A stretch of DNA of 49,561 bases from CAZJVD01 sp964549505 (GTDB lineage Bacteria; Bdellovibrionota; UBA1018; CAZJVD01): NCBI GenBank assembly GCA_964549505.1, contig CAZJVD010000020.1, positions 1 through 49,561 of the forward strand, read 5' to 3'. Positions within the stretch are counted from its first letter, which is position 1. The number at the start of each line of letters is the position of its first letter. Below the pieces are notes generated by a model. That model had not been told where the DNA came from. It saw nothing but the letters and a program-made list of their open reading frames with translations, and made no database searches. Positions 33,214-41,271 of the stretch are shown piece after piece. The position numbers and the translations under genes are program-made.

Positions 33214-34855
33214 CTTCAATAAGACGTTTCGTTTCCGAAGCCATGGTCTCTTCAGCCCAGATCCGACTCATCTCTTCGATCCACGGTCTCCCATGATCGG
33301 CACGTGACAAAAACAGTGGGACTCGTCGGAAGAAAAAATCCTCAAGATGCAAAACCATCCCCGCACGGATACTGAATCGCAGCTGTGCGCCTAGAAGCGG
33401 AAAGCCCGGCGGATCATCACGCTCGGGAGCCATGTGAAGACGCAATAGTTCAACAGCCTCAGAACCATAACGATCCCAAAGCTTTTCGGAAATACGCAGG
33501 CCTTCTTTTTCCGCCTGAGCGCGCGCGCGGGCATTCGCATCGTGAGTGGCGCGCGGATTGAGCGACCGTTCTGTATGACTCGGCACGAGCTTGGGCGGGG
33601 ACTTTTCCTTCAGTCCTTGTGCCGCATCCTGCATCCAGTGCTTGAGCGCCTGATCCACGATTTCCGCAGCCATCGTTCGGTGGGTCGTGTACTTCCCTCC
33701 GACCACGTACGTGATACCACCAGGTCCACGGCCGATGGTGTGTTCGCGGGTGACCTTTTGCAAACTAGCTTTACCACCTTCGTGAACGGCTTCGCGCATC
33801 AGAGGTCGAACACCCACGTAGGTACTCACAATGTCCGCATTCGTCAGTTTAAGATCGGGAAAATAATCATCGAGCATCTTCATCAGATATGCGACGTCGT
33901 CACTTTCCACGCGCGCGTCTTCGGGACGGCCGGAATCCTTCGCCACTGGGCCATCGGTTGTTCCAACAATCGTAACGCCATCGCCGAGGTCTTTGCGTGG
34001 AATCACAAACATGATCCGACCATCTTCGCGATGGCTCATCACCAACGCTCCAGGCACATCTAAGCGATGCGAATCAAACACAAGATGAATGCCTTTACTC
34101 GGATTCAACGTGTCCTTCCATTGTTCGGAGAGCTTATGACCGAGCTCGTCGGTCCACGGGCCGCCACAGAACACCGTCGCGTGGGCGCGCAATTCAAAAC
34201 TCTTTCCTCGATCTTCGAGGTCGCGAACCAAAAATCCGCGCACCTGCTCGCGTGTCCAAAGAGGAGTGACGGCTTCGACGTAGTTAGCAACCGCCGCACC
34301 TTCCATCGCAGCCGATCGCACGACTTCGACCGTCAAAACATCATCCCACATCGTGGCATCGTAATAACGAAAGCCACCCATAAGCCCCTCGGAGTTGAGC
34401 TTTGGAAAATCGCGCAAGAACTCCGTCACATTGAGACGTTTATGAAACGCTGGCGTACGCAGTAATGCCAACAGGTCGTAGAGCCAAAGCCCTGCACTCA
34501 ACTTATTCATTCCCTGCGGATGGTTACGATAGACGGGAAAGTAGAACGCGATCGGCCGTACCATATGAGGTGCGGTCTTGAGCAAAAGACTTCGCTCGGC
34601 CAACGCTTCGAAAACCAGCTTGAAATCAAAGCTCTCAAGATACCGAAGGCCGCCGTGAATGAGTTTCGAACTCTTCGACGAAGTACCACACGCAAAATCA
34701 CCGCGATCCACGAGCGCGACCTTGAGCCCACGTTGCGTAGCTTCGCGTGCGACGGCAGCTCCGGTGATACCACCACCGATTACCAATAGATCGAAGACCT
34801 CTTTTTGAAATCGCTGGAGAGCTTGATCGCGTGTCCGAAAGGAAAATTCAATCAT
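33125..34855 (-). CDS. glpD: Aerobic glycerol-3-phosphate dehydrogenase
   Basis: A 576-residue FAD enzyme oxidising glycerol-3-phosphate to dihydroxyacetone phosphate at the inner membrane and feeding electrons to quinones. It shows the FAD Rossmann motif VIGGGITGAAVAREATQRG (26-44), the GTSSKSSKLIHGGLRYLE motif (about 57-74), GTTDGPVAKD and the C-terminal DAO_C domain. Its start is 3 bp after the aspS stop, so both are in one operon. The last 89 bp lie antisense to the MATE gene, yet both proteins keep plausible tails. Confidence 0.94.
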   Translation of the reverse strand: MIEFSFRTRDQALQRFQKEVFDLLVIGGGITGAAVAREATQRGLKVALVDRGDFACGTSSKSSKLIHGGLRYLESFDFKLVFEALAERSLLLKTAPHMVRPIAFYFPVYRNHPQGMNKLSAGLWLYDLLALLRTPAFHKRLNVTEFLRDFPKLNSEGLMGGFRYYDATMWDDVLTVEVVRSAAMEGAAVANYVEAVTPLWTREQVRGFLVRDLEDRGKSFELRAHATVFCGGPWTDELGHKLSEQWKDTLNPSKGIHLVFDSHRLDVPGALVMSHREDGRIMFVIPRKDLGDGVTIVGTTDGPVAKDSGRPEDARVESDDVAYLMKMLDDYFPDLKLTNADIVSTYVGVRPLMREAVHEGGKASLQKVTREHTIGRGPGGITYVVGGKYTTHRTMAAEIVDQALKHWMQDAAQGLKEKSPPKLVPSHTERSLNPRATHDANARARAQAEKEGLRISEKLWDRYGSEAVELLRLHMAPERDDPPGFPLLGAQLRFSIRAGMVLHLEDFFFRRVPLFLSRADHGRPWIEEMSRIWAEETMASETKRLIEVTRLEAAIESQAYESKLSKDSAPQPTARL

Positions 34856-34858
34856 CGA

Positions 34859-36646
34859 TTACGAAGTCGGCTTGCGAATCGAAATCCCGAGTTCTACGAG
34901 CTGCTCTGGCCGCACGACGCTCGGCGAATCCGACATCAAGCACTGACCCTTCTGAGTTTTTGGAAATGCCATTACATCACGAATCGGTCCCACACCACAG
35001 AGAAGCGCTGTCAGGCGTTCGACGCCAAACGCGATTCCACCATGAGGTGGGGTGCCGTACTGCAAAGCTTCAAGAAAAAAACCAAACTGTGCCTGAGCGT
35101 CTTCCGCGGTCATACCGAGCGCCTTAAACATCGCGCTCTGAATATCGGATCGGTAGATACGAAGACTCCCGCCCCCTACCTCAACACCATTGAGAACCAT
35201 GTCGTAGGCTGCGGCTTCAAGCTTTTCGAGTTTCTCACCCTTCATCAAACCTTCGACACTATTCGGTGCCGGCATCGTGAACGGATGATGACAAGCGTAG
35301 TACCGACGTTCTTTGTCGTCGTACTGTAGCAGGGGAAACCGATGAACCCAGAGAAACGCGGGGGGACCCGAAAGTGGATCCGGAATCATGTTCAGCTTCT
35401 TAGCCACCGTCAGGCGAAGTGCCCCGAGCGCATTGCAGACGGTTGAATCTTTAAGATCGGCCACCAAAAGAACGAGGTCACCTACTTGTAGACTCAGGCA
35501 CTCGGAGAGCGCATTTCGTTCCGCATCTTTGAAAAACTTTGCAGCAGGAGAGTTAAACGTTCCGTCAGCGGAAACCTTGATCCACAGAAGACCTTTCGCG
35601 CCATAACGAACGGCTTCTTCGCTCAGCTCATCGAGATCTTTTCGCGAAAACTGGTCCGCTTTCGCAGGAACACGAATCGCGCGGATCTCACCACCCTCGA
35701 CAACCGAACTAAACGCCTTGAACTCACTGCCCTTAAACACCTCGGTCACACGTTTAATCTTGAGATCAAAACGAACGTCGGGTTTGTCGGAGCCATACTC
35801 GGTCATCGCTTGTTCGTACGTCATGCGTGGAAACGGAAGCGTGAGCGTGACGCCCAGAATCTCTTTCCAGAGTTTGGCCATCATGGATTCCATGATCGGG
35901 AAAAGATCCTCTTCCCGCATGAACGAAGTTTCAATATCGATCTGTGTGAACTCGGGCTGGCGATCGGCGCGCAGGTCCTCATCCCGAAAACAGCGGGCGA
36001 TCTGATAGTAACGATCCATGCCGGAGATCATGAGCAGCTGCTTGAGCGTCTGCGGGGATTGCGGTAGCGCGTAGAACATTCCGGGATGAACGCGACTTGG
36101 AACGATAAAGTCGCGAGCGCCTTCCGGCGTGGATTTGTACAGGATCGGTGTTTCGATTTCCAGAAAGTCCTGTTCGGCAAGATGACCGCGAATGATTCCC
36201 AGAGCGCGGCTGCGAACCGCAAGATTGCGCTGAAGGCTCGGACGCCTGAGATCGAGATAACGATATTTCAGTCGAAGCGTTTCCGTTACCTCACCATCGT
36301 CATCGATTGGAAAGGGGGGCGTTTTCGCTTCCGACAAAATCTCTATAAAATCAGCAGCGACTTCGATCGCGCCGGTAGCAAGTTTTGTATTGGCCATCCC
36401 ACCGGGACGGGCGCGCACCTTGCCTCGAATACCGATCACAAACTCATTGCGAATTCGTGGAGCAGCACCGGTCGACTCACCAGCGTCGAAAACAACCTGC
36501 GTAAGACCGAAGCGGTCTCTGAGGTCCACAAAGACAAGACCGCCATGATCACGTCGGGTAGCCACCCAACCTTGGAGACGAACGGTTTTTCCGATGTCTG
36601 AATCGCGTAATTGACCACAGTGGTGTGTCCGGAACTCAAGCTGCAT
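34859..36646 (-). CDS. aspS: Aspartyl-tRNA synthetase
   Basis: A 595-residue bacterial-type AspRS. It has the N-terminal anticodon-binding OB domain (KTVRLQGWVATRRDHGGLVF), the class II core with motif 2 (ARCFRDEDLRADRQPEF), the bacterial GAD insertion domain (about 290-420) and motif 3 (GGIAFGVERLTALL). The start is uncertain: GAACCATGCAGC is duplicated, giving ATG 36646 and ATG 36658 in the same frame. I use 36646, since it leaves MQLEFRTHHCG, close to the usual N-terminus. No Shine-Dalgarno site precedes either. Confidence 0.95.
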   Translation of the reverse strand: MQLEFRTHHCGQLRDSDIGKTVRLQGWVATRRDHGGLVFVDLRDRFGLTQVVFDAGESTGAAPRIRNEFVIGIRGKVRARPGGMANTKLATGAIEVAADFIEILSEAKTPPFPIDDDGEVTETLRLKYRYLDLRRPSLQRNLAVRSRALGIIRGHLAEQDFLEIETPILYKSTPEGARDFIVPSRVHPGMFYALPQSPQTLKQLLMISGMDRYYQIARCFRDEDLRADRQPEFTQIDIETSFMREEDLFPIMESMMAKLWKEILGVTLTLPFPRMTYEQAMTEYGSDKPDVRFDLKIKRVTEVFKGSEFKAFSSVVEGGEIRAIRVPAKADQFSRKDLDELSEEAVRYGAKGLLWIKVSADGTFNSPAAKFFKDAERNALSECLSLQVGDLVLLVADLKDSTVCNALGALRLTVAKKLNMIPDPLSGPPAFLWVHRFPLLQYDDKERRYYACHHPFTMPAPNSVEGLMKGEKLEKLEAAAYDMVLNGVEVGGGSLRIYRSDIQSAMFKALGMTAEDAQAQFGFFLEALQYGTPPHGGIAFGVERLTALLCGVGPIRDVMAFPKTQKGQCLMSDSPSVVRPEQLVELGISIRKPTS

Positions 36647-36755
36647 GGTTCGCTGCATGGTTCATTGATAGTTAACATAAAAGCTCAAGAAATAATAGAT
36701 CCGACAGTGTTCTGACGCTCAAAATTTGTCTTAGGAACACCGAAACGAAAGTGAA

Positions 36756-37742
36756 ATGGAGAGTCGACTCTACCTTTCATGGTTAGCACTTTCGATTGTC
36801 GTGATGACGGCCGTGGCCGGTGTTTGGGGTCATATCTGGATCCGCGATCGTCTAACCTCGGAACTCGAAACCGAGACCACTCGCCTGCGATCGGCTTTTC
36901 TGAACGAGGTCGCCCGATCTGTCGAACGGGCCGAGCTCCTTGCACTCGGATCCCACACAAACTTCAGAACCGCGAACGACCAAGAAAACTATCTCAAAAC
37001 TCAGCTCGAAACCTATCCGTCGCTGATTGCTATCGCGCTCTACGAAAAGGTTGGGGGGCAATGGAGCGACGCTTTTCGTTTGATCCGTCGCAAAGACGAT
37101 CCCGCTCGCTTCTCGAGACCCTTCTTCTTAGAACTCAATGAACGGACACCGATCGACTTTGAAAAGACTTTGCATGACGGACAAGTTTTAACAGCCGGTA
37201 TTGTCCGCTTTGCTCAAAGTGAGAATATTCCTGTCTTACGAATCGCTTCGAGTTACGGAAAACGGGTACTCGTTGTCGACCTCTTTCTGGACGAGTTCTT
37301 CAGCGAAGTACAAAGGGCTTCGCCGCAGACCGGAGACTCAGCAACGACCAGTCTTTGGGTGACCAATCACATCGGTCGTCTCGTGGGATCCAATCAGATC
37401 GAGCGATTTCGGTCCGGCGAACGTGTCGATCATCTGACCTCGGTGCGCTGGGCGTTGAACTCCCATGCGAATCGGGACCACGTCGAAGCCTCGGACTTTC
37501 CTGGCGAGGCCGCCGCGCTAACGACGTTTTTTCACGATCGCGATCATGGCCTTTACTTCTTTGCCGCACGACCTGCGAAAGAAGTCCGAATGTTCTCAGG
37601 CATGCTCATACTAGCGCTCACACTCACGGCTCTTGGATTCTATGCGTGCTTTGCACTCACACTCACGAAAAAGCGAGTGCGCACCGTTGGATCTGAACTC
37701 AAGCGCCTTTCGCGTCACGAAACAGAAGACTTAGCTGCTTAA
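36756..37742 (+). CDS. Membrane sensor-domain protein without an output domain
   Basis: A 328-residue protein with two transmembrane helices (LYLSWLALSIVVMTAVAGVWG near 5-25; MFSGMLILALTLTALGFYACF near 282-302) flanking an extracytoplasmic region of about 255 residues that looks like a Cache/PAS-like ligand sensor (YPSLIAIALYEKVGGQW, VLRIASSYGKRVLVVDLFL, TSLWVTNHIGRLVGSN). Only ~26 residues follow the second helix (LTKKRVRTVGSELKRLSRHE), like the start of a HAMP linker, and then the gene stops. No kinase, cyclase or chemotaxis output is attached. It overlaps the uvrB 3' end by 44 bp. Confidence 0.72.
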   Translation: MESRLYLSWLALSIVVMTAVAGVWGHIWIRDRLTSELETETTRLRSAFLNEVARSVERAELLALGSHTNFRTANDQENYLKTQLETYPSLIAIALYEKVGGQWSDAFRLIRRKDDPARFSRPFFLELNERTPIDFEKTLHDGQVLTAGIVRFAQSENIPVLRIASSYGKRVLVVDLFLDEFFSEVQRASPQTGDSATTSLWVTNHIGRLVGSNQIERFRSGERVDHLTSVRWALNSHANRDHVEASDFPGEAAALTTFFHDRDHGLYFFAARPAKEVRMFSGMLILALTLTALGFYACFALTLTKKRVRTVGSELKRLSRHETEDLAA

Positions 37743-39867
37743 CGCGTCGAAGGCGGTCGCGAAGCGCCGCCGCTTCTTCAAAATCTAAGTTCCTAGCCGC
37801 TTTTCGCATAGCTTCTGTCATCGCGACGATCGTTTTTCTCCAGTCGTCGGCGTCGTTGCGAAACTCGCCAGCGATTTCCTGGAGTTCTTTCAAGCGTACT
37901 TCCGGATCCAGATAATCGAGATTTTCTGCTGCCATCCAAAGACTCTTCGAGTGCCCCGAACCCTTTCCTGTCCGAAGAAGCTTCTTCGCCAAGACAGTTT
38001 TTTCACCGGTCGAAAAGCGCCCACGCTGCGCCTGCCCTTCGATGCCCGCCTCCGACTCAGGAGTGACAAGATCCGTGATATCTTTCTTGATCGACCGGGG
38101 CGTGATGCCGTGTTCGGTATTGAACTCCTCTTGTTTCACACGTCGACGACCGGTCTCATCGATCGCGATCCGCATACTATTGGTGATGCGATCAGCATAC
38201 AGGATCACATGGCCTCGCACGTTCCGAGCAGCCCGTCCGATTGTTTGTATGAGCGAGCGCGAACTACGAAGAAACCCTTCTTTGTCGGCATCAAAAATCG
38301 CCACTAAAGACACCTCCGGCAAGTCCAAGCCTTCCCGAAGCAAGTTGATCCCTACAAGAACGTCAAAAACACCCAACCTGAGATCGCGGATGATCTCAAT
38401 GCGCTGAAGTGTATCGATCTCCGAATGCAGGTATTTTACACGGACACCTTTTTCCCGGTAAAACTTGCTCAGGTCTTCCGCAAACTTCTTCGTGAGTGTC
38501 GTCACGAGAATGCGCTCACCACGCTCCACGACCGCAGCCATCTCTTTCAATAAGTCATCGACCTGCTGGGTTGCTGGCCTTACTTCGACTTTCGGATCGA
38601 TCAAACCCGTCGGACGAATAACTTGTTCGACGAACTCTCCGTTCGTAAGTTTGAGCTCGTAGTCCCCGGGCGTCGCGGACACGTAGACCGCTTGATGGAT
38701 ACCACGTTCCCATTCTTCGAAGTTCAAAGGACGATTGTCGAGCGCCGACGGAAGCCGAAAACCGTGCTCGACAAGCGTCGTCTTGCGAGCGCGATCGCCG
38801 CGAAACATCCCGCCAATCTGAGGAACCGTGACGTGACTCTCGTCAACAAACAGCAACCAATCTTTAGGAAAGTATTCCAAAAGCGTGGGCGGCGGGTCGC
38901 CGGGGTTGCGTCCCGTGAGGTGGCGCGAGTAATTTTCGATTCCTTGGCAGTACCCCAGCTCTTCCATCATTTCGAGATCGTAAAGCGTTCGCTGCGATAA
39001 CCGTTGATACTCGAGGTGCTTTTCAAGTGTTTTGAGCTCTTGCAACCGTTCGCGAAGCTCCGCTCGAATTGTCTCGATCGCGCGCCTTCGATTTTCGAAC
39101 GTCGTCACATAGTGACTGGCGGGATAGAGCGTGATGCGAGTGAGTTTCTGTATGACCACCCCACGCAAGGGATCGATTTCAGAGATCGACTCAATCGTGT
39201 CGCCAAAAAACTCAATCCGGATAGCACGCTCTTCTTCATACGCCGGAAATACTTCGACAATATCGCCACGAACGCGAAACACACCTCGGAAAAAATCGAC
39301 ATCGTTACGATGGTACTGAATCTCAACGAGTTTCCTGAGAACATCCTGACGGCGAAAGTCGCGTCCGACTTCTAAGTAGAGCAATAGGCCTTCGTAAGCC
39401 TCAGGACTCCCCAGACCGTAGATACAGGAGACGGACGAAACAATAATAACGTCGTTACGCTCCAACAGGGAACGCGTGGCCGAGTGACGAAGTTTATCGA
39501 TCTCGTCATTGATCTGCGCGTCCTTCTCGATATAGGTGTCGGTCGATGGGATATAGGCTTCGGGCTGGTAGTAGTCGTAGTAACTCACAAAGTACTCGAC
39601 AGCATTGTCGGGAAAATACTCGCGAAACTCCGTAAAGAGCTGAGCAGCCAGCGTCTTGTTATGACAGAGGACCAGTGTCGGGCGATTGATCTTAGCGATG
39701 ACATTGGCCATCGTGAACGTCTTACCCGATCCCGTAACTCCGAGAAGAACACTCGCCTTCTTGCCTTCTTGAAGGCCTTTCGACAATGCCTCAATCGCAT
39801 CGGGCTGGTCGCCCTCAGGCTCAAACGGTGTTCGAAGGTTAAACTTTCGATCTGCAAACACAGCCAT
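37699..39867 (-). CDS. uvrB: UvrABC system protein B
   Basis: A 722-residue DNA-repair helicase-like protein. It contains Walker A GVTGSGKT (43-50), the DNA-wedging hairpin YYDYYQPEAY, DEXH motif VDESHVTVPQ, the conserved GINLLREGLDLPEVSLVAI and QTIGRAARN, and a C-terminal UVR coiled coil (RKAARNLDFEEAAALRDRLRR) that binds UvrC. It is about 50 residues longer than E. coli UvrB, from a spacer before the UVR motif. The start is ATG 39867, 18 bp from the divergent rqcH-like start; a longer frame would intrude on that gene. Confidence 0.96.
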   Translation of the reverse strand: MAVFADRKFNLRTPFEPEGDQPDAIEALSKGLQEGKKASVLLGVTGSGKTFTMANVIAKINRPTLVLCHNKTLAAQLFTEFREYFPDNAVEYFVSYYDYYQPEAYIPSTDTYIEKDAQINDEIDKLRHSATRSLLERNDVIIVSSVSCIYGLGSPEAYEGLLLYLEVGRDFRRQDVLRKLVEIQYHRNDVDFFRGVFRVRGDIVEVFPAYEEERAIRIEFFGDTIESISEIDPLRGVVIQKLTRITLYPASHYVTTFENRRRAIETIRAELRERLQELKTLEKHLEYQRLSQRTLYDLEMMEELGYCQGIENYSRHLTGRNPGDPPPTLLEYFPKDWLLFVDESHVTVPQIGGMFRGDRARKTTLVEHGFRLPSALDNRPLNFEEWERGIHQAVYVSATPGDYELKLTNGEFVEQVIRPTGLIDPKVEVRPATQQVDDLLKEMAAVVERGERILVTTLTKKFAEDLSKFYREKGVRVKYLHSEIDTLQRIEIIRDLRLGVFDVLVGINLLREGLDLPEVSLVAIFDADKEGFLRSSRSLIQTIGRAARNVRGHVILYADRITNSMRIAIDETGRRRVKQEEFNTEHGITPRSIKKDITDLVTPESEAGIEGQAQRGRFSTGEKTVLAKKLLRTGKGSGHSKSLWMAAENLDYLDPEVRLKELQEIAGEFRNDADDWRKTIVAMTEAMRKAARNLDFEEAAALRDRLRRVKQLSLLFRDAKGA

Positions 39868-39873
39868 TCGGGC

Positions 39874-39882
39874 TAAAGTATC
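39874..39882. promoter_or_regulatory. Overlapping divergent -10 elements
   Basis: TAAAGTATC contains TAAAGT on the plus strand (39874-39879), ending 6 bases before the rqcH-like ATG, and GATACT on the minus strand (39882-39877), ending 9 bases before the uvrB ATG. Each matches four of six -10 positions. The -35 regions would lie inside the opposite genes. Confidence 0.4.
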
Positions 39883-39885
39883 ACA

Positions 39886-41271
39886 ATGCTCGCGCCGTTG
39901 AATTGGAAAGAAATTGCTGTGTTTTCCTCGACCTGCGCTCCGGTCATCCAAGGAGCCAGGGTGATGAAACTTCTGGTTCCGACGCGTGATTTTTCTGACC
40001 GGGGCTTTCTTGAAAACGAATGGGTTTTGAAGTTAAGTCTGAAAAAGCAGGATCTGGCTCTGTGCTTTCATCTCGAAGTCGACCACTGCTTCGTGGCTTT
40101 TGCGGAACGCCCGGCTTATCGGGCGGCACCGGATGCGACCCTCCCTGTGTTTTTACAACGCTTGAAATCCGACCTCGAAGGCCAGACCGTGACGGGAGTC
40201 ACAACGGTCGCAGGTGATCGCATGCTCCGGTTTGAGTTTTCAGGCGGCGCGCTCGAGATCGATCTCATCCCCAAGCGACCAAATGCGCGATGGATTTCGG
40301 CAGGGAAAACGACAGAACTTTCAAAAGGAGCATCGGAGCGTAAAGCGGCGATCAAGACGGGACCCGAGCCGATCGTTCGAGACGGCGTTCGTGATCTCGC
40401 GCGCTTGCATCAGACGCTTGAGTCTGAGCTGGTCTCACGCTTTCAAACAAGCAGTCTGTCGGCCGAAGCGCAAGCTATTCAAAAGCGCATTCGAGAGATC
40501 GATAAGAAGATCGCAAAAGCTCGAGATTCTCTGGCGCACATCCAGGCAGAGACGAATCCCGCAGTTTTTGGTGAGACACTCAAAGAGCATCTGGCGGAGT
40601 TCTCAGATGTTGCGAACTGGCGTAACCAAACACGTGGTCGATCGACCTTTGAACTTTTTTCGAGCGCTCGCGAGGAAACGTTAGCGATTCCACTCAAAGC
40701 GGGATTATCAGCAGCGGATCTGATGAGAACCTTTTTTGAGCGGTCCAAGAAACGTGCCCGAACAGAAGCGCAGGCTCGATCCGCTCTCGACAGTCTTCAG
40801 TCCGATCGCTCCGGTCTCGAGCGCGATCTCACGCGTCTAGGAGATCGCGCCACGCTACCGAGCTCGACTAAAATGACAAAGGAAAAACAAAAGGCTCCGC
40901 TCGGTTGGACAGGGCCGGCCTTTGAATCGAGCGAAGGTCTCTGGATCTTGATCGGTCGAAACAAGAATGAAAACTTAAAACTCACTCTGAAAACGGCACG
41001 CGGTCGCGATCTCTGGATGCACATGAAGGGACGCGCGAGCTCACACGCCCTCATCGTTCTCGACGGAGACCGCACCCCATCGCTCGAGACGCTTCTCATG
41101 GCGGCACGTCTTGTTTTGAAGTTCAGCGGCGTACGCAGCGCAGACAAGTATGAAATCGACTACACGCTTCGAAAGAATGTGAAGCGGATTCCGAGATCGG
41201 ATCAGGTGTCGTACACGCAGAACAAAACGCTGCTTGTCGATCTCGAGGAGACGGAAACGAGTCCTAAGTAA
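39886..41271 (+). CDS. rqcH: NFACT/RqcH-family ribosome quality control protein
   Basis: A 461-residue NFACT protein. The NFACT-N domain spans about 1-190, a helical coiled-coil region 190-310 (KRIREIDKKIAKARDSL), and the NFACT-R (DUF814) domain 345-450 (GRNKNENLKLTLKTARGRDLW and SSHALIVL). Family members bind stalled 50S-peptidyl-tRNA and add alanine tails so that nascent chains are degraded; older databases call them fibronectin-binding proteins. It is somewhat shorter than B. subtilis RqcH (about 570). The gene fits the translation theme of this region. Its end overlaps cca by 8 bp. Confidence 0.88.
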   Translation: MLAPLNWKEIAVFSSTCAPVIQGARVMKLLVPTRDFSDRGFLENEWVLKLSLKKQDLALCFHLEVDHCFVAFAERPAYRAAPDATLPVFLQRLKSDLEGQTVTGVTTVAGDRMLRFEFSGGALEIDLIPKRPNARWISAGKTTELSKGASERKAAIKTGPEPIVRDGVRDLARLHQTLESELVSRFQTSSLSAEAQAIQKRIREIDKKIAKARDSLAHIQAETNPAVFGETLKEHLAEFSDVANWRNQTRGRSTFELFSSAREETLAIPLKAGLSAADLMRTFFERSKKRARTEAQARSALDSLQSDRSGLERDLTRLGDRATLPSSTKMTKEKQKAPLGWTGPAFESSEGLWILIGRNKNENLKLTLKTARGRDLWMHMKGRASSHALIVLDGDRTPSLETLLMAARLVLKFSGVRSADKYEIDYTLRKNVKRIPRSDQVSYTQNKTLLVDLEETETSPK

